A DNA stretch of 64,000 nt, from NCBI RefSeq assembly GCF_009749395.1, contig NZ_WBIR01000019.1, positions 31,321 to 95,320 of the forward strand, read 5' to 3'. The notes below the pieces were generated by a model. The model searched no databases. It was not told where the DNA came from and saw nothing but the letters and a program-made list of their open reading frames with translations. This DNA comes from Agromyces salentinus. GTDB taxonomy: Bacteria > Actinomycetota > Actinomycetes > Actinomycetales > Microbacteriaceae. Positions 17,045 to 25,129 of the stretch are shown here, piece by piece. Numbering within the stretch: the stretch's first letter is position 1; every line of letters starts with the position of its first letter. The position numbers and the translations under genes were made by a program.

Positions 17045-17137
17045 TCGTCTCCGAACTCGCGCGCGGGTGCCGCGTCACCCTCGCGAGGTCTTGACATGCG
17101 ACCGACGACAGGGAATCGTGAGGATCGCTCTCAACGA

Positions 17138-17151
17138 TGAGAGCGCTCTCA
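17138..17151. promoter_or_regulatory. CebR/CelR-type LacI-family operator upstream of the cellulase gene
   Basis: TGAGAGCGCTCTCA is a perfect 14-base palindrome 66 nt before the cellulase start. It differs by one base per half from the TGGGAGCGCTCCCA box bound by CebR (Streptomyces) and CelR (Thermobifida), which are cellobiose-responsive repressors. A further half-site GCTCTCA lies at 17127-17133. Repression relieved by cello-oligosaccharides is inferred. The regulator gene is not in the window. Confidence 0.75.
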
Positions 17152-17216
17152 CGAGGTGGGAGTAGCCGTTCCCCGTCCGTTCGCGCGGACGGTGGTCGAT
17201 GAAGATCAGGTGGAGC

Positions 17217-18830
17217 ATGACGATGAAGACCAGTGCCAGGCGGCATCGGACATGGGCTGCGGTCGCAGCCGCAGGCCTCGCGGCCGCGACCATGACGGCG
17301 GTGGCCGCACCCGCCGCGGCGGACGAACCGGGAGGACTCGCCGGATCGGCGCTGTACGTCGATCCGTTCAGCACGACCCTCGAAGCGGCCCAGGAGCTGG
17401 ACGGGCAGGCGCGGGCGGACGCGCAGCTGCTCGGCAGCATCCCCTCCGGGTCGTGGATCACGAAGGGGACCCCGACCGAGGCACAGGTCGCCGTCGACCG
17501 CATCGTCGACCGCGCGACGGCCCTCGGCGAGATGCCCGTGATCGTGGTCTACAACCTGCCGTTCCGCGACTGCGCCCAGTACTCGGCCGGCGGTGCGGCC
17601 GACACGGCCGCGTACCTGGCCTGGGTGGACGGCGTCGTCGCCGGCATCGGCGGCAGGCCGGCGAGCGTGATCCTCGAGCCCGACGGCGTCGGCATCATCC
17701 CGCACTACACGACGCTCGACGGCGTGCAGGAGTGGTGCCAGCCGGCCGAGCTCGACCCGGCCACCGCCGCGTCCGACCGCTACGCCCAGCTGAACGGCGC
17801 CGTCGACCGGTTGAAGGCGGGCGCCGCGACATCCGTGTACCTCGATGGCACCGGTGCGAGCTGGCTGAACGTCGGCGAGGTCTCCGACCGCCTGATCAAG
17901 GCCGGGGTCGAGCGGGCGGACGGGTTCTTCCTCAACGCCTCGAACTACCAGTTCACGGCGAACTCGACCGCGTTCGGCACCTGGGTCTCCTCGTGCATCG
18001 AGTACGTGACGAACGTGGCCGCGGCACCCGGGGCGTTCGGCGAGTGCGGCAACCAGTACTGGAACGGCGGCCCCGCCACCGGGTGGCAGGGCGTCGCGAT
18101 GACGCAGTACGCGGAATGGAGCGCCGACGCCGCCGACCCGGCTGCGAACACCTCGGGCGTGGACTCCCGGTACGACCTGATCCTGGGCGGCGCCGAGCCG
18201 TCCACGCATTTCGTGATCGACACGAGCCGCAACGGCCTGGGGCCCTGGCAGTACCCGGCCGACACGTACCCGACGCACGAGGACTGGTGCAACCCGCCCG
18301 ACCGCGGGCTGGGCGCTCGCCCCACCACCGAGACCGGGGTTCCGCTCGTGGACGCCTTCCTCTGGATCAAGGTGCCGGGCGAGTCCGACGGCAAGTGCTA
18401 TCGGGGAACGAGCGGCCCGCTCGACCCCGCGCGCGGCATCGAGGATCCGGCGGCCGGACAGTGGTTCGTCGAGCAGGCCCGCGAGCTCATCGCACTCGCG
18501 GCGCCCTCGATCGCCCCGCTCACCTGCCATGTCGACCTGACGGCCACCCGCCTCGGCAAGGGCTTCGGGGCGGTCCTGGTCATCCGGAACACCGGCACGG
18601 AGGCCATCGATCCCTGGCGGCTCGCGTGGACCTTCGACGGCACGCAGCGGCTCACCCGGGTGATCGGCGGTTCGTTCTCGCAGCAGGGCGCCGAGGTGGT
18701 CGTCGACGCGCCCACCCGGCATTCGAAGCTCGCTCTCGGCCGCAAGACGCTCGTCGTCGTCGCCGGAACGGGCGCCGCGAGCGAGCCCTGGCAGTTCCGC
18801 CTCGACGGGCAGGCGTGCACCTCGAGCTGA
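17217..18830 (+). CDS. Secreted glycoside hydrolase family 6 cellulase with C-terminal cellulose-binding module, 537 aa
   Basis: GH6 enzymes cut beta-1,4-glucan with inversion. The signal peptide has a basic n-region (MTMKTSARRHRT), an Ala-rich core and an AxA site near APAAADEP. The catalytic domain shows the GH6 signatures VIVVYNLPFRDCAQYSAGG and ILEPDGVGIIP, which hold the catalytic aspartates, plus FLWIKVPGESDGKC. After LTCHVDLTATRLGKGF, about 100 C-terminal residues resemble a CBM2 module (VLVIRNTGTEAIDPWRLAWTFDG). I chose ATG 17217 because AGGTGGAG precedes it; ATG 17199 is the alternative. A CebR-type palindrome lies upstream. Whether it is an endo- or exo-enzyme is not decided. Confidence 0.92.
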   Translation: MTMKTSARRHRTWAAVAAAGLAAATMTAVAAPAAADEPGGLAGSALYVDPFSTTLEAAQELDGQARADAQLLGSIPSGSWITKGTPTEAQVAVDRIVDRATALGEMPVIVVYNLPFRDCAQYSAGGAADTAAYLAWVDGVVAGIGGRPASVILEPDGVGIIPHYTTLDGVQEWCQPAELDPATAASDRYAQLNGAVDRLKAGAATSVYLDGTGASWLNVGEVSDRLIKAGVERADGFFLNASNYQFTANSTAFGTWVSSCIEYVTNVAAAPGAFGECGNQYWNGGPATGWQGVAMTQYAEWSADAADPAANTSGVDSRYDLILGGAEPSTHFVIDTSRNGLGPWQYPADTYPTHEDWCNPPDRGLGARPTTETGVPLVDAFLWIKVPGESDGKCYRGTSGPLDPARGIEDPAAGQWFVEQARELIALAAPSIAPLTCHVDLTATRLGKGFGAVLVIRNTGTEAIDPWRLAWTFDGTQRLTRVIGGSFSQQGAEVVVDAPTRHSKLALGRKTLVVVAGTGAASEPWQFRLDGQACTSS

Positions 18831-18838
18831 CCGGCGAT

Positions 18839-18883
18839 GCGCGGCATCCGTCCCGGTCTAGACGGCCGGTGCGGATGCCGCGC
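18839..18883. terminator. Bidirectional hairpin between the cellulase and LysR genes
   Basis: GCGCGGCATCCG (18839-18850) pairs perfectly with CGGATGCCGCGC (18872-18883). The right arm includes the last codons of the convergent LysR gene. Confidence 0.65.
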
Positions 18884-19775
18884 GAAGGAGTTCCCTCGCC
18901 CGCTGCGCGGCCGGGTTGCCGTGCATCGAGCGCTTCGTGCGGAGCATGATGCGGCGCCGGACGGCGGGCGCGGCGAGGGACAGCATCACCGTGCCGGGCG
19001 GCAACCCGATCGCGCCGAGGCGGGGAAGCACGGTGATGCCGACCCCGTGTGCGACGTAGTCGAACGCACTCGTGTAGTCGGGTGCCTGGATCCGGAACCG
19101 CGGCGCGAACCCGGCCGCCGCGCAGCCCGACATGACGATCTCCCGGCAGGTCCCGCGGCTGTGGTCGTTGTCGATCCACGGTTCCGCGGCGAGGTCGCCG
19201 AGCGTGACGGCACCGCGATCCGCGAGCGGATGCCTCTCGGACACCACGACGACGTAGTCCTCGGTGCGGAGCTCCTCGAGGTCGTACGCATCGCTCTCGC
19301 CCTCCGCGACGGTGGGGTCGCGGTCGCCGCGGATCGATTCGGCGACGTAGACCTCGAGATCGGGGTCGGCGGTGCGATCGCCGCGGAGTTCGAGGATCGA
19401 GAGCTCGAGTCGCAGGTGCGGGAACTCCTCGGTGAGCGCGGCCACGACCCGCGGCAGCCAGGCGCGGTTGGCCGAGGAGAACGTGCCGATGCGAAGCGTG
19501 CCCGTACGGCCAGTGCGGAGGTCGTCGACGGCGCCGTCGAAGTCGGCCAGGTGGTCGAGCACCCTCGACGCCCGCTCGGCGACGGCGATGCCGGCCGCCG
19601 TCGCGACGATGCCTCGCCCGCGGCGTTCGACGAGGGCGAGGCCCGTCTCGCGCTGGAGCGCACTCACCTGCTGGCTCACGGCCGAGGCCGTGTAGCCGAG
19701 GCGCGCGGCGGCGCGATTGATCGAGCCGGTCTGCACGACCGTGCGGAACACCTGGAGGCGCTGCGGATCCACCAT
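18858..19775 (-). CDS. LysR-family transcriptional regulator, 305 aa
   Basis: The N-terminal winged helix reads LQVFRTVVQTGSINRAAARLGYTASAVSQQVSALQRETGLALVERRGRG, a standard LysR DNA-binding domain. The rest is the two-lobed effector-binding domain (LRIGTFSSANRAWLPRVVAALTEEFP..., with a hinge near VAHGVGITVLPRLGAI). The inducer is unknown. It is divergently transcribed from the EamA transporter gene (81 nt apart), so that gene is the likely target, probably together with autoregulation. Confidence 0.92.
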   Translation of the reverse strand: MVDPQRLQVFRTVVQTGSINRAAARLGYTASAVSQQVSALQRETGLALVERRGRGIVATAAGIAVAERASRVLDHLADFDGAVDDLRTGRTGTLRIGTFSSANRAWLPRVVAALTEEFPHLRLELSILELRGDRTADPDLEVYVAESIRGDRDPTVAEGESDAYDLEELRTEDYVVVVSERHPLADRGAVTLGDLAAEPWIDNDHSRGTCREIVMSGCAAAGFAPRFRIQAPDYTSAFDYVAHGVGITVLPRLGAIGLPPGTVMLSLAAPAVRRRIMLRTKRSMHGNPAAQRARELLRAASAPAV

Positions 19776-19856
19776 GGTGCGATCGTACAGTCATGCTTAT
19801 GCAATGCCAACGATCGTTCGCTTGTGCTGTCGTGATCGCCACGTCAGGCTGAAGGC
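19776..19856. promoter_or_regulatory. Divergent LysR/EamA promoter region
   Basis: The 81-nt gap is less GC-rich than its surroundings (for example CATGCTTATGCAATGCC at about 19792-19808). It contains CGATCGT twice (19781-19787 and 19809-19815) and a T-n11-A-type dyad around ATGCTTATGCAAT. It is the probable LysR binding site, but no exact operator can be fixed by eye. Confidence 0.35.
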
Positions 19857-20804
19857 ATGACCGCCGCTCCGCCCGCCGTGCCCACCGATGACCCGGACGC
19901 AGGACCCGCGACCGACTCCGCCGCACGGGAGGTGGCCGGATGGCGTGTGCTCTCGGCGATGGCCGTCGTGCTCGTGCTCTGGGCCTCCGCGTTCATCGCG
20001 ATCCGGTTCGTCGGCGACGCGCTCTCGCCCGGTCCCCTCGCCCTCGGACGGCAGCTGGTCGGGGCGGCGGCGCTCGTCGCGGTCGCCGTCATCCGCCGCC
20101 CGCCCTGGCCGCGCGGCCGCACGCTCGCGCTCATCGCCCTGTACGGCGTGCTCTGGTTCGCGGGCTACACCCTCGTGCTGAACCTGGCCGAGCGGCACCT
20201 CGATGCCGGCACCGCAGCCATGCTCGTCAACATCGCGCCACTCCTCGTCGCGCTCGCGGCGGGCGCGTTCCTCCACGAGGGCTTCCCGCGCCCGCTCATG
20301 ATCGGCATGCTGGTCGCATTCGTGGGCGTGGTGATCATCGCGACGGGCGGCATCGGTGCGCACAGCGACCCGCTCGGCATCGTCCTCGGCATCCTCGCGG
20401 CCGTGCTCTACGCACTCGGGGTGCTCGTGCAGAAGGTCGCCCTGCGCACCTCCGACGCGCTCAGCGCCACGTGGATCGGGTGCGTGGTCGGCGCCGCAGC
20501 CCTGCTGCCGTTCCTCCCGCAGGCGGTCGGCGAGGTCGGCGCCGCGCCCGCGTCCGCGATCCTCGCCATGGTCTACCTCGGCATCTTCCCGACCGCCGTC
20601 GCGTTCCTGCTCTGGGCGTACGTGCTCAAGCGCACTCCCGCCGGCGTCACCGCGTCGGCGACGCTGGCGGTGCCGGCCATCGTCGTACTGCTCTCCTGGC
20701 TGCTGCTCGGCGAGCTGCCGACGCTCCTCGGCATGGTCGGCGGCGCGCTCTGCCTCATCGGCGTGGCGATCAGCCGCAGGTCGAGCCGACGCCCGCGATC
20801 GTGA
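19857..20804 (+). CDS. EamA/DMT-family transporter, 315 aa
   Basis: There are ten predicted membrane helices in two EamA repeats of about 140 residues each. Repeat 1 runs from VLVLWASAFIAIRFVGDALSPGPLALGRQ to AFVGVVIIATGG; repeat 2 begins GIVLGILAAVLYALGVLVQK and ends LGMVGGALCLIGVAI. The N-terminal 35 residues are soluble and Pro/Ala-rich. DMT proteins export amino acids or other metabolites. The substrate is unknown. Divergence from a LysR regulator supports regulated export. Confidence 0.88.
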   Translation: MTAAPPAVPTDDPDAGPATDSAAREVAGWRVLSAMAVVLVLWASAFIAIRFVGDALSPGPLALGRQLVGAAALVAVAVIRRPPWPRGRTLALIALYGVLWFAGYTLVLNLAERHLDAGTAAMLVNIAPLLVALAAGAFLHEGFPRPLMIGMLVAFVGVVIIATGGIGAHSDPLGIVLGILAAVLYALGVLVQKVALRTSDALSATWIGCVVGAAALLPFLPQAVGEVGAAPASAILAMVYLGIFPTAVAFLLWAYVLKRTPAGVTASATLAVPAIVVLLSWLLLGELPTLLGMVGGALCLIGVAISRRSSRRPRS

Positions 20805-20843
20805 GCGGATGCCGCGTGCCTGCGTCGCGCGCGGTGCCGGGCA

Positions 20844-21098
20844 TCACTCGGCGTCGATGCGCCTGAACCGCGGCATCCGCACGCCATCGACCTCGACCTG
20901 CTCGGCGAACATCGCGAGCGGGCGGATCCACACGCCCCGCTCGGCGTAGAGGGCGCGGTACACGACGAACCACTCCTCGGTCTCGGAGTGGCGCGCCAGT
21001 TCGAGCACCTCGTACGGATTGCCCTTGTAGTGCTCGTACCGGCCGGGCGAGACCCCCGTCGCGGGGCCGGCGACCTGAGTCTCGTGAGCCTCGCTCAT
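20844..21098 (-). CDS. DUF1653 domain protein, 84 aa
   Basis: The core GRYEHYKGNPYEVLELARHSETEEWFVVYRALYAERGVWIRPLAMFAEQVEVDG matches the DUF1653 family: small proteins with the conserved G.Y.HYKG..Y.V...a.H.et.e..VvY..ly motif. The function is unknown. Its ATG overlaps the stop of the LLM oxidoreductase (ATGA), making it the last gene of a three-gene coupled operon. Confidence 0.88.
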   Translation of the reverse strand: MSEAHETQVAGPATGVSPGRYEHYKGNPYEVLELARHSETEEWFVVYRALYAERGVWIRPLAMFAEQVEVDGVRMPRFRRIDAE

Positions 21099-22054
21099 GC
21101 GCGACCGCCGAGGTGGGGGAGCACCGCGGTGCCCAGCAGCTCGGCATGCTCCAGGTCGCGCAGGTCGACCGTCTGCAGGTACACGCGGTCGGCGCCGAGC
21201 TCGCGAAGGCGTTCGATCTTCTCGATCGCGGCGTCGGGCGTGCCGGCGACGTTCACGTCGGCGAACGAGTCGGGGTCGGCACCGATCGCGGCGAGGCGTC
21301 GCAGGTAGGTCGCGTCATCCGTCGCCACCACCGTGGGCAGGGCCACCGAGAGCTTCAGCGTGGCGGGATCGCGGTCGATCGCCTCGCACGCACGCCGCAC
21401 GCCGTCGAACTTCTCGGCGATGACGTCCTCGCCCTGGAAGCCGATGTTGAACTCGGTCGCGAATCGCGCAGCCAGCGCGGGGGTGCGCCTGGGGCCACCG
21501 CCGCCGACGATCACCGGCACCCGGGACTGCACCGGGCGGGGGAGGGCGGGTGCGCCCTCGAGCGAGTAGTGAACACCGTGGAAGTCGAAGTCCGAGCCGT
21601 CGGGCGTCGCCCAGAGTCCCGTGACGATCGCGAGCTGCTCCTCGAGCAGGTCGAACCGCTTCTCGGGGAACGGGATGCCGTACGCGCGATGCTCCTCGGC
21701 GAACCACCCGGTGCCGAGGCCGAGCTCGGCGCGTCCGCCGGACATCGCATCGACCTGGGCGACCTGGATGGCCAGGATGCCGGGCACGCGGTACGTGACC
21801 GAGGACACGAGGGTGCCGAGGCGGATGCGGCGGGTCTCGCGTGCGAGGCCCGCGAGGGTGGTCCAGGCATCCGTCGGTCCGGGCCCGCGGTCGCCGCCGC
21901 CCATGCGCAAGTAGTGGTCGGAGCGGAACCAGCCGTCGAAGCCGAGGCGCTCGGCGGTCGAGGCGTGCGAGAGCTGCTCGTCGTAGCTCGCGCCCTGCTG
22001 GGGCTCCGTGAAGAGGCAGACCTCGAAGGGCCTGCGCGTGGTGATCTCGGTCAT
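21095..22054 (-). CDS. LLM-class F420/flavin-dependent oxidoreductase, 319 aa
   Basis: This is a TIM-barrel luciferase-like monooxygenase fold. N-terminal FEVCLFTEPQ, then ASTAERLGFDGWFRSDHYL, RIRLGTLVSSVTYRVPGILAIQVAQVDAMSGGRAELGLGTGWFAEEHRAYGIPFP and VIVGGGGPRRTPALAARFATEFN are typical of the actinobacterial F420-dependent subgroup. Whether it uses F420 or FMN cannot be proved from sequence. Start and stop both overlap neighbours (ATGA), so it is coupled to the phosphatase upstream and to DUF1653 downstream. The substrate is unknown. Confidence 0.88.
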   Translation of the reverse strand: MTEITTRRPFEVCLFTEPQQGASYDEQLSHASTAERLGFDGWFRSDHYLRMGGGDRGPGPTDAWTTLAGLARETRRIRLGTLVSSVTYRVPGILAIQVAQVDAMSGGRAELGLGTGWFAEEHRAYGIPFPEKRFDLLEEQLAIVTGLWATPDGSDFDFHGVHYSLEGAPALPRPVQSRVPVIVGGGGPRRTPALAARFATEFNIGFQGEDVIAEKFDGVRRACEAIDRDPATLKLSVALPTVVATDDATYLRRLAAIGADPDSFADVNVAGTPDAAIEKIERLRELGADRVYLQTVDLRDLEHAELLGTAVLPHLGGRA

Positions 22055-22974
22055 GCGTCCTCCGGGTCGCGGTCGTCGGATGTCGCGGCCGACGCCGCCG
22101 CGATCGTGGCCAGCACGGTCTCGTGCAGCAGTCCGTTCGTCGCCAGGGCCGAGCCGTGGGCGTGCCCCGGCGCGCCGTCGATCGAGGTGAACCGGCCGCC
22201 GGCCTCCTCGACGATCGGGACGAGGGCGGCCAGGTCGTACTCCTTCACGTCGAACTCGCCCACGATGTCGACGAGGCCCTCCGCGAGGAGCATGTACGAC
22301 CACAGGTCGCCGTACGCGCGGTCGCGCCAGACCGCCTCGCCGAGGGCGAGTAGCGCGGGGAGTCGTCCGGCCTCGCGCCACTGGGCGAGGCTCTGGAAGC
22401 TGAGCGAGGCGTCGGCGAGGTCGGCGACGCCCGAGACGCGGATGCGGCGGGCAGGCGTCGCGGCCACCGAGGCGGAGCTCGCGGCATCCGGCACGTTCGT
22501 CCAGGCCCCGTGGCCGCGCGCGGCCCACCAGCGCCGGCCGAACGTCGGCATCGACGCCACGCCGACCACGGGCACGCCGTCGACCGCCAGCGACACGAGC
22601 GCACCCCAGACCGGCACGCCGCGGAGGAAGTTGGACGTGCCGTCGATCGGGTCGATGATCCACTGGCGGGGGCCCCGGTCCTCGCGGCCGTACTCCTCGC
22701 CGAGGATGCCGTCGCCGGGTCGTGCGTCCGCGAGGCGATCGCGCACGGCGCGCTCGACGGCGAGGTCGGCCTCGGTGACGAACGTGCGGTCGGGCTTGGT
22801 CGCGATCTCGAGGTCGCTCGAGCGGAAGCGGTCGAGGGCGATGCGATCGGCGAGGTCCGCGAGCTCGAGGGCGAGGGCGAGATCGTCGGTCGGCGCGGGA
22901 CCTGCGAGTTCGGATGACGAAGCGGGGCCGGGGTCGGGGGGCGCGGAATCGCGAGGATCGGGGGCGACGGTCAC
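22051..22974 (-). CDS. Inositol-monophosphatase family phosphatase, histidinol-phosphatase (HisN)-like, 307 aa
   Basis: The metal-binding signature is complete: Glu70-Asp region (VTEADLAVE), GEEYG at 93-97, WIIDPIDGTSNF with Asp108/Asp111, and the C-terminal VKEYDLAALVPIVEEAGG. The first 35 residues are a Pro/Ser-rich extension not needed for the fold. Closest in pattern to the HisN-type histidinol-phosphatases of actinobacteria, but inositol monophosphatase or another sugar phosphatase is possible, so I give no symbol. It is the first gene of the coupled trio with the LLM oxidoreductase and DUF1653. Confidence 0.82.
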   Translation of the reverse strand: MTVAPDPRDSAPPDPGPASSSELAGPAPTDDLALALELADLADRIALDRFRSSDLEIATKPDRTFVTEADLAVERAVRDRLADARPGDGILGEEYGREDRGPRQWIIDPIDGTSNFLRGVPVWGALVSLAVDGVPVVGVASMPTFGRRWWAARGHGAWTNVPDAASSASVAATPARRIRVSGVADLADASLSFQSLAQWREAGRLPALLALGEAVWRDRAYGDLWSYMLLAEGLVDIVGEFDVKEYDLAALVPIVEEAGGRFTSIDGAPGHAHGSALATNGLLHETVLATIAAASAATSDDRDPEDA

Positions 22975-23023
22975 GCGCCTCAGGCTATCGCCCGCGTCCC
23001 CGACATGCCGATTCCGACCTCGA

Positions 23024-23053
23024 TTCGCGCAACTCGCCCTCTCCTGCTAACGT
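23024..23053 (+). promoter_or_regulatory. Candidate promoter of tRNA-Lys
   Basis: TTCGCG (23024-23029), an 18-nt spacer and TAACGT (23048-23053) lie about 40 nt upstream of the tRNA. The -10 element is a fair match; the -35 is weak. Confidence 0.4.
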
Positions 23054-23093
23054 TGTCTCTCGGCCCGAGGTGATGAAAATCGCCCGGGGCCAC

Positions 23094-23166
<73 letters not shown>

Positions 23167-23171
23167 CGATC

Positions 23172-23204
23172 AGCCCCGAACCTCTCGCCAGGTTCGGGGC
23201 TTTT
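23172..23204 (+). terminator. Rho-independent terminator after tRNA-Lys
   Basis: AGCCCCGAACC (23172-23182) and GGTTCGGGGCT (23191-23201) form a perfect 11-base stem with an 8-nt loop and a following T-run (23201-23204). Confidence 0.9.
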
Positions 23205-23228
23205 CTCATGCCGTGACTCGTCCTGAGA

Positions 23229-23642
23229 TCAGGGGCGTGCGTGCCGAAGGTCCTTGCCGTGCACCGTGATCGCGAAGATCACCAGCACGTCGACCGCGAT
23301 CACGATGATCGACCACCACGGCTGTGCCGGGATCAGGAAGAGCTGACCGATCGCGCTCAGCCCGGCGATGATGACCGCGACGACCCGCGCCCAGGTCGCG
23401 CCGGTGATCAGTGCGACGCCGACCAGCACCAGCAGGGCGCCGATGATGATGCTCCACCATCCCCAGCCGGTGAGGTCGAAGACGAACAGCGCCCCGCCGG
23501 CGACGGCGAAGTAGTAGTCGGAACCCGCCAGGGCGACGATTCCCTGCAGGATGCTGAACACGCCGTTCAGCATGAGGATGGCGGCCGCGAACGCGACCCA
23601 CCCGACCCAACCGGACACCTTCACTTCGCTTGCAGCGCTCAT
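23229..23642 (-). CDS. DUF7144-like four-helix membrane protein, 137 aa
   Basis: After a short soluble N terminus, WVGWVAFAAAILMLNGVFSILQGIVAL begins four closely spaced membrane helices, with the conserved WGWWSIIIGALLVLVGVALITGATWARVVAVIIAGLSAIGQLF and a final PWWSIIVIAVDVLVIFAITVHG. This matches the small membrane protein family now called DUF7144 in actinobacteria. The function is unknown. It is a single gene between tRNA-Lys (convergent) and the M20 peptidase. Confidence 0.75.
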   Translation of the reverse strand: MSAASEVKVSGWVGWVAFAAAILMLNGVFSILQGIVALAGSDYYFAVAGGALFVFDLTGWGWWSIIIGALLVLVGVALITGATWARVVAVIIAGLSAIGQLFLIPAQPWWSIIVIAVDVLVIFAITVHGKDLRHARP

Positions 23643-23712
23643 ACGTCTCTCCGTTCTGTTCGAGTGGCCGACGGACGGTGTCCGCCGGGGTCCAGGTGCC
23701 GCATCGCGGCGC

Positions 23713-25071
23713 TCACCGTCGACCGGCGGCCTCGGCGAGCTCGAGGATGAAGAGCGTCTGCGCCGCGATCATCCGTTCGATCTCGCCCGGATCCACCGAC
23801 TCCTCTGAGGCGTGGATCCGTGACTGCGCGGTGTCCTCCGCTCCCCAGAGCACGATGGCGCCGTCGGGAGCGACCTTCTTCAGCGAGGCGACGAGGGGGA
23901 TCGAGGCTCCGCTGCCGATCGACTCGACGGGAGCGCCGTAGGCGGCGCCGAGCGCATCGTTCGCCGCGATGATCGCCGGATGGTGCTCGTCGACCGCGAA
24001 CGGCTGCCCGACCTTCACCTTCTCGGCCTCGACCTCGCAGTTCCAGGGCCGCTGGGCGCGGAGGTGCGCCATGAGCGCCTCGAGCTGGGCATCGCCGTCC
24101 GATCCCGGGATGATGCGCATCGACAGCTTCGCCGTGACCTCGGGCAGGAGGACGTTCGAGGCCTCCGCGGTGTTCGGCAGATCCATGCCGAGGACGGTCA
24201 CGGAGGGCTTCATCCAGATCCGGTCGGAGAGCGAGCCGGTGCCCAGGAACTCGACGCCCGGCAGGATCGACGATCCGTCGCGGTAGACCTCCTCGTCCAT
24301 GTCGGCGCCTCCCCAGCTGCCGCTGTCCACGCCCGGGATGACGGTGTCCCCGTGCTCGTCGTGCAGCGAATCGAGGATCCGGATCATCGCGGTCATCGCG
24401 TCGGGGGCCGCGCCGCCGAACATGCCGGAGTGCACCGGGTTCGCGAGTGTGCGCACGGTCACCGTGCAGGCGACGTCGCCGCGGAGGGCCGTCGTGAGCC
24501 CCGGCCGGCCGACGCGCTGCGGGCCGATGTCGGCGATGACGTAGGCGTCGGCGGTGAAGAGCTCCGGGTTGGCCTCGACGAACGCCTCGAGGTGGGAGAT
24601 CGTCTCCTCCTCGCCCTCGACGAGGATCTTCACGTGGCAGGGCCGGTCGGGGCCGAGGAGCTTGAGCGTGCCGTAATGGATGACGAGCCCGGACTTGTCG
24701 TCGGCGGCGCCACGGCCGTAGATGCGACCGTCGTCCTTCGTGACCGGCTCGAACGGCTCGCTCGTCCACCCTTGGCTCTTCGGCGCAGGCTGCACGTCGT
24801 AGTGCGCGTAGAGCAGCACCGTTGGCGATCCCTCGGGCCCGGGGAGGTCCGCGTACACGCACGGATAGCCGTCGGGCACGTCGAGCAGGCGGACGCCGCT
24901 CGCCCCGGCGGCTTCGAACAGCTCGACCACGGCGGCGCCCATCGCGTGGACCGGCTCGGGGTCGAAGCCCGGGAAGGCGACCGAGGGGATGCGGACCAGC
25001 GCCTCGAGGCGCTCGATCACCTCGGGCATCAGGTCGGCGGCGGCGGACGTGATCTTCGTGGGGTCGGACAT
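23713..25071 (-). CDS. M20-family dipeptidase/metallopeptidase, 452 aa
   Basis: The zinc site and general base are visible: LYAHYDVQP (His/Asp), GRGAADDKSG (bridging Asp), VEGEEE (general base and ligand Glu), then VIADIG and a C-terminal His in the IHASEESVD segment. A dimerisation domain is inserted in the middle (TTALRGDVACTVTVRTLANPVHSGMFGGAAPD, MSMRIIPGSD). The family cleaves dipeptides or deacylates amino acids; the specificity is unknown. It is cytoplasmic, with no signal peptide. It follows the C4-dicarboxylate carrier gene on the same strand with a 58-nt gap, so co-transcription is possible. Confidence 0.9.
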   Translation of the reverse strand: MSDPTKITSAAADLMPEVIERLEALVRIPSVAFPGFDPEPVHAMGAAVVELFEAAGASGVRLLDVPDGYPCVYADLPGPEGSPTVLLYAHYDVQPAPKSQGWTSEPFEPVTKDDGRIYGRGAADDKSGLVIHYGTLKLLGPDRPCHVKILVEGEEETISHLEAFVEANPELFTADAYVIADIGPQRVGRPGLTTALRGDVACTVTVRTLANPVHSGMFGGAAPDAMTAMIRILDSLHDEHGDTVIPGVDSGSWGGADMDEEVYRDGSSILPGVEFLGTGSLSDRIWMKPSVTVLGMDLPNTAEASNVLLPEVTAKLSMRIIPGSDGDAQLEALMAHLRAQRPWNCEVEAEKVKVGQPFAVDEHHPAIIAANDALGAAYGAPVESIGSGASIPLVASLKKVAPDGAIVLWGAEDTAQSRIHASEESVDPGEIERMIAAQTLFILELAEAAGRR

Positions 25072-25129
25072 TTCGTGCTCCTCTGCAGCTTGCGAGCCCG
25101 CGCGCCGACGCGCGTCGAATGCGGGCGGA

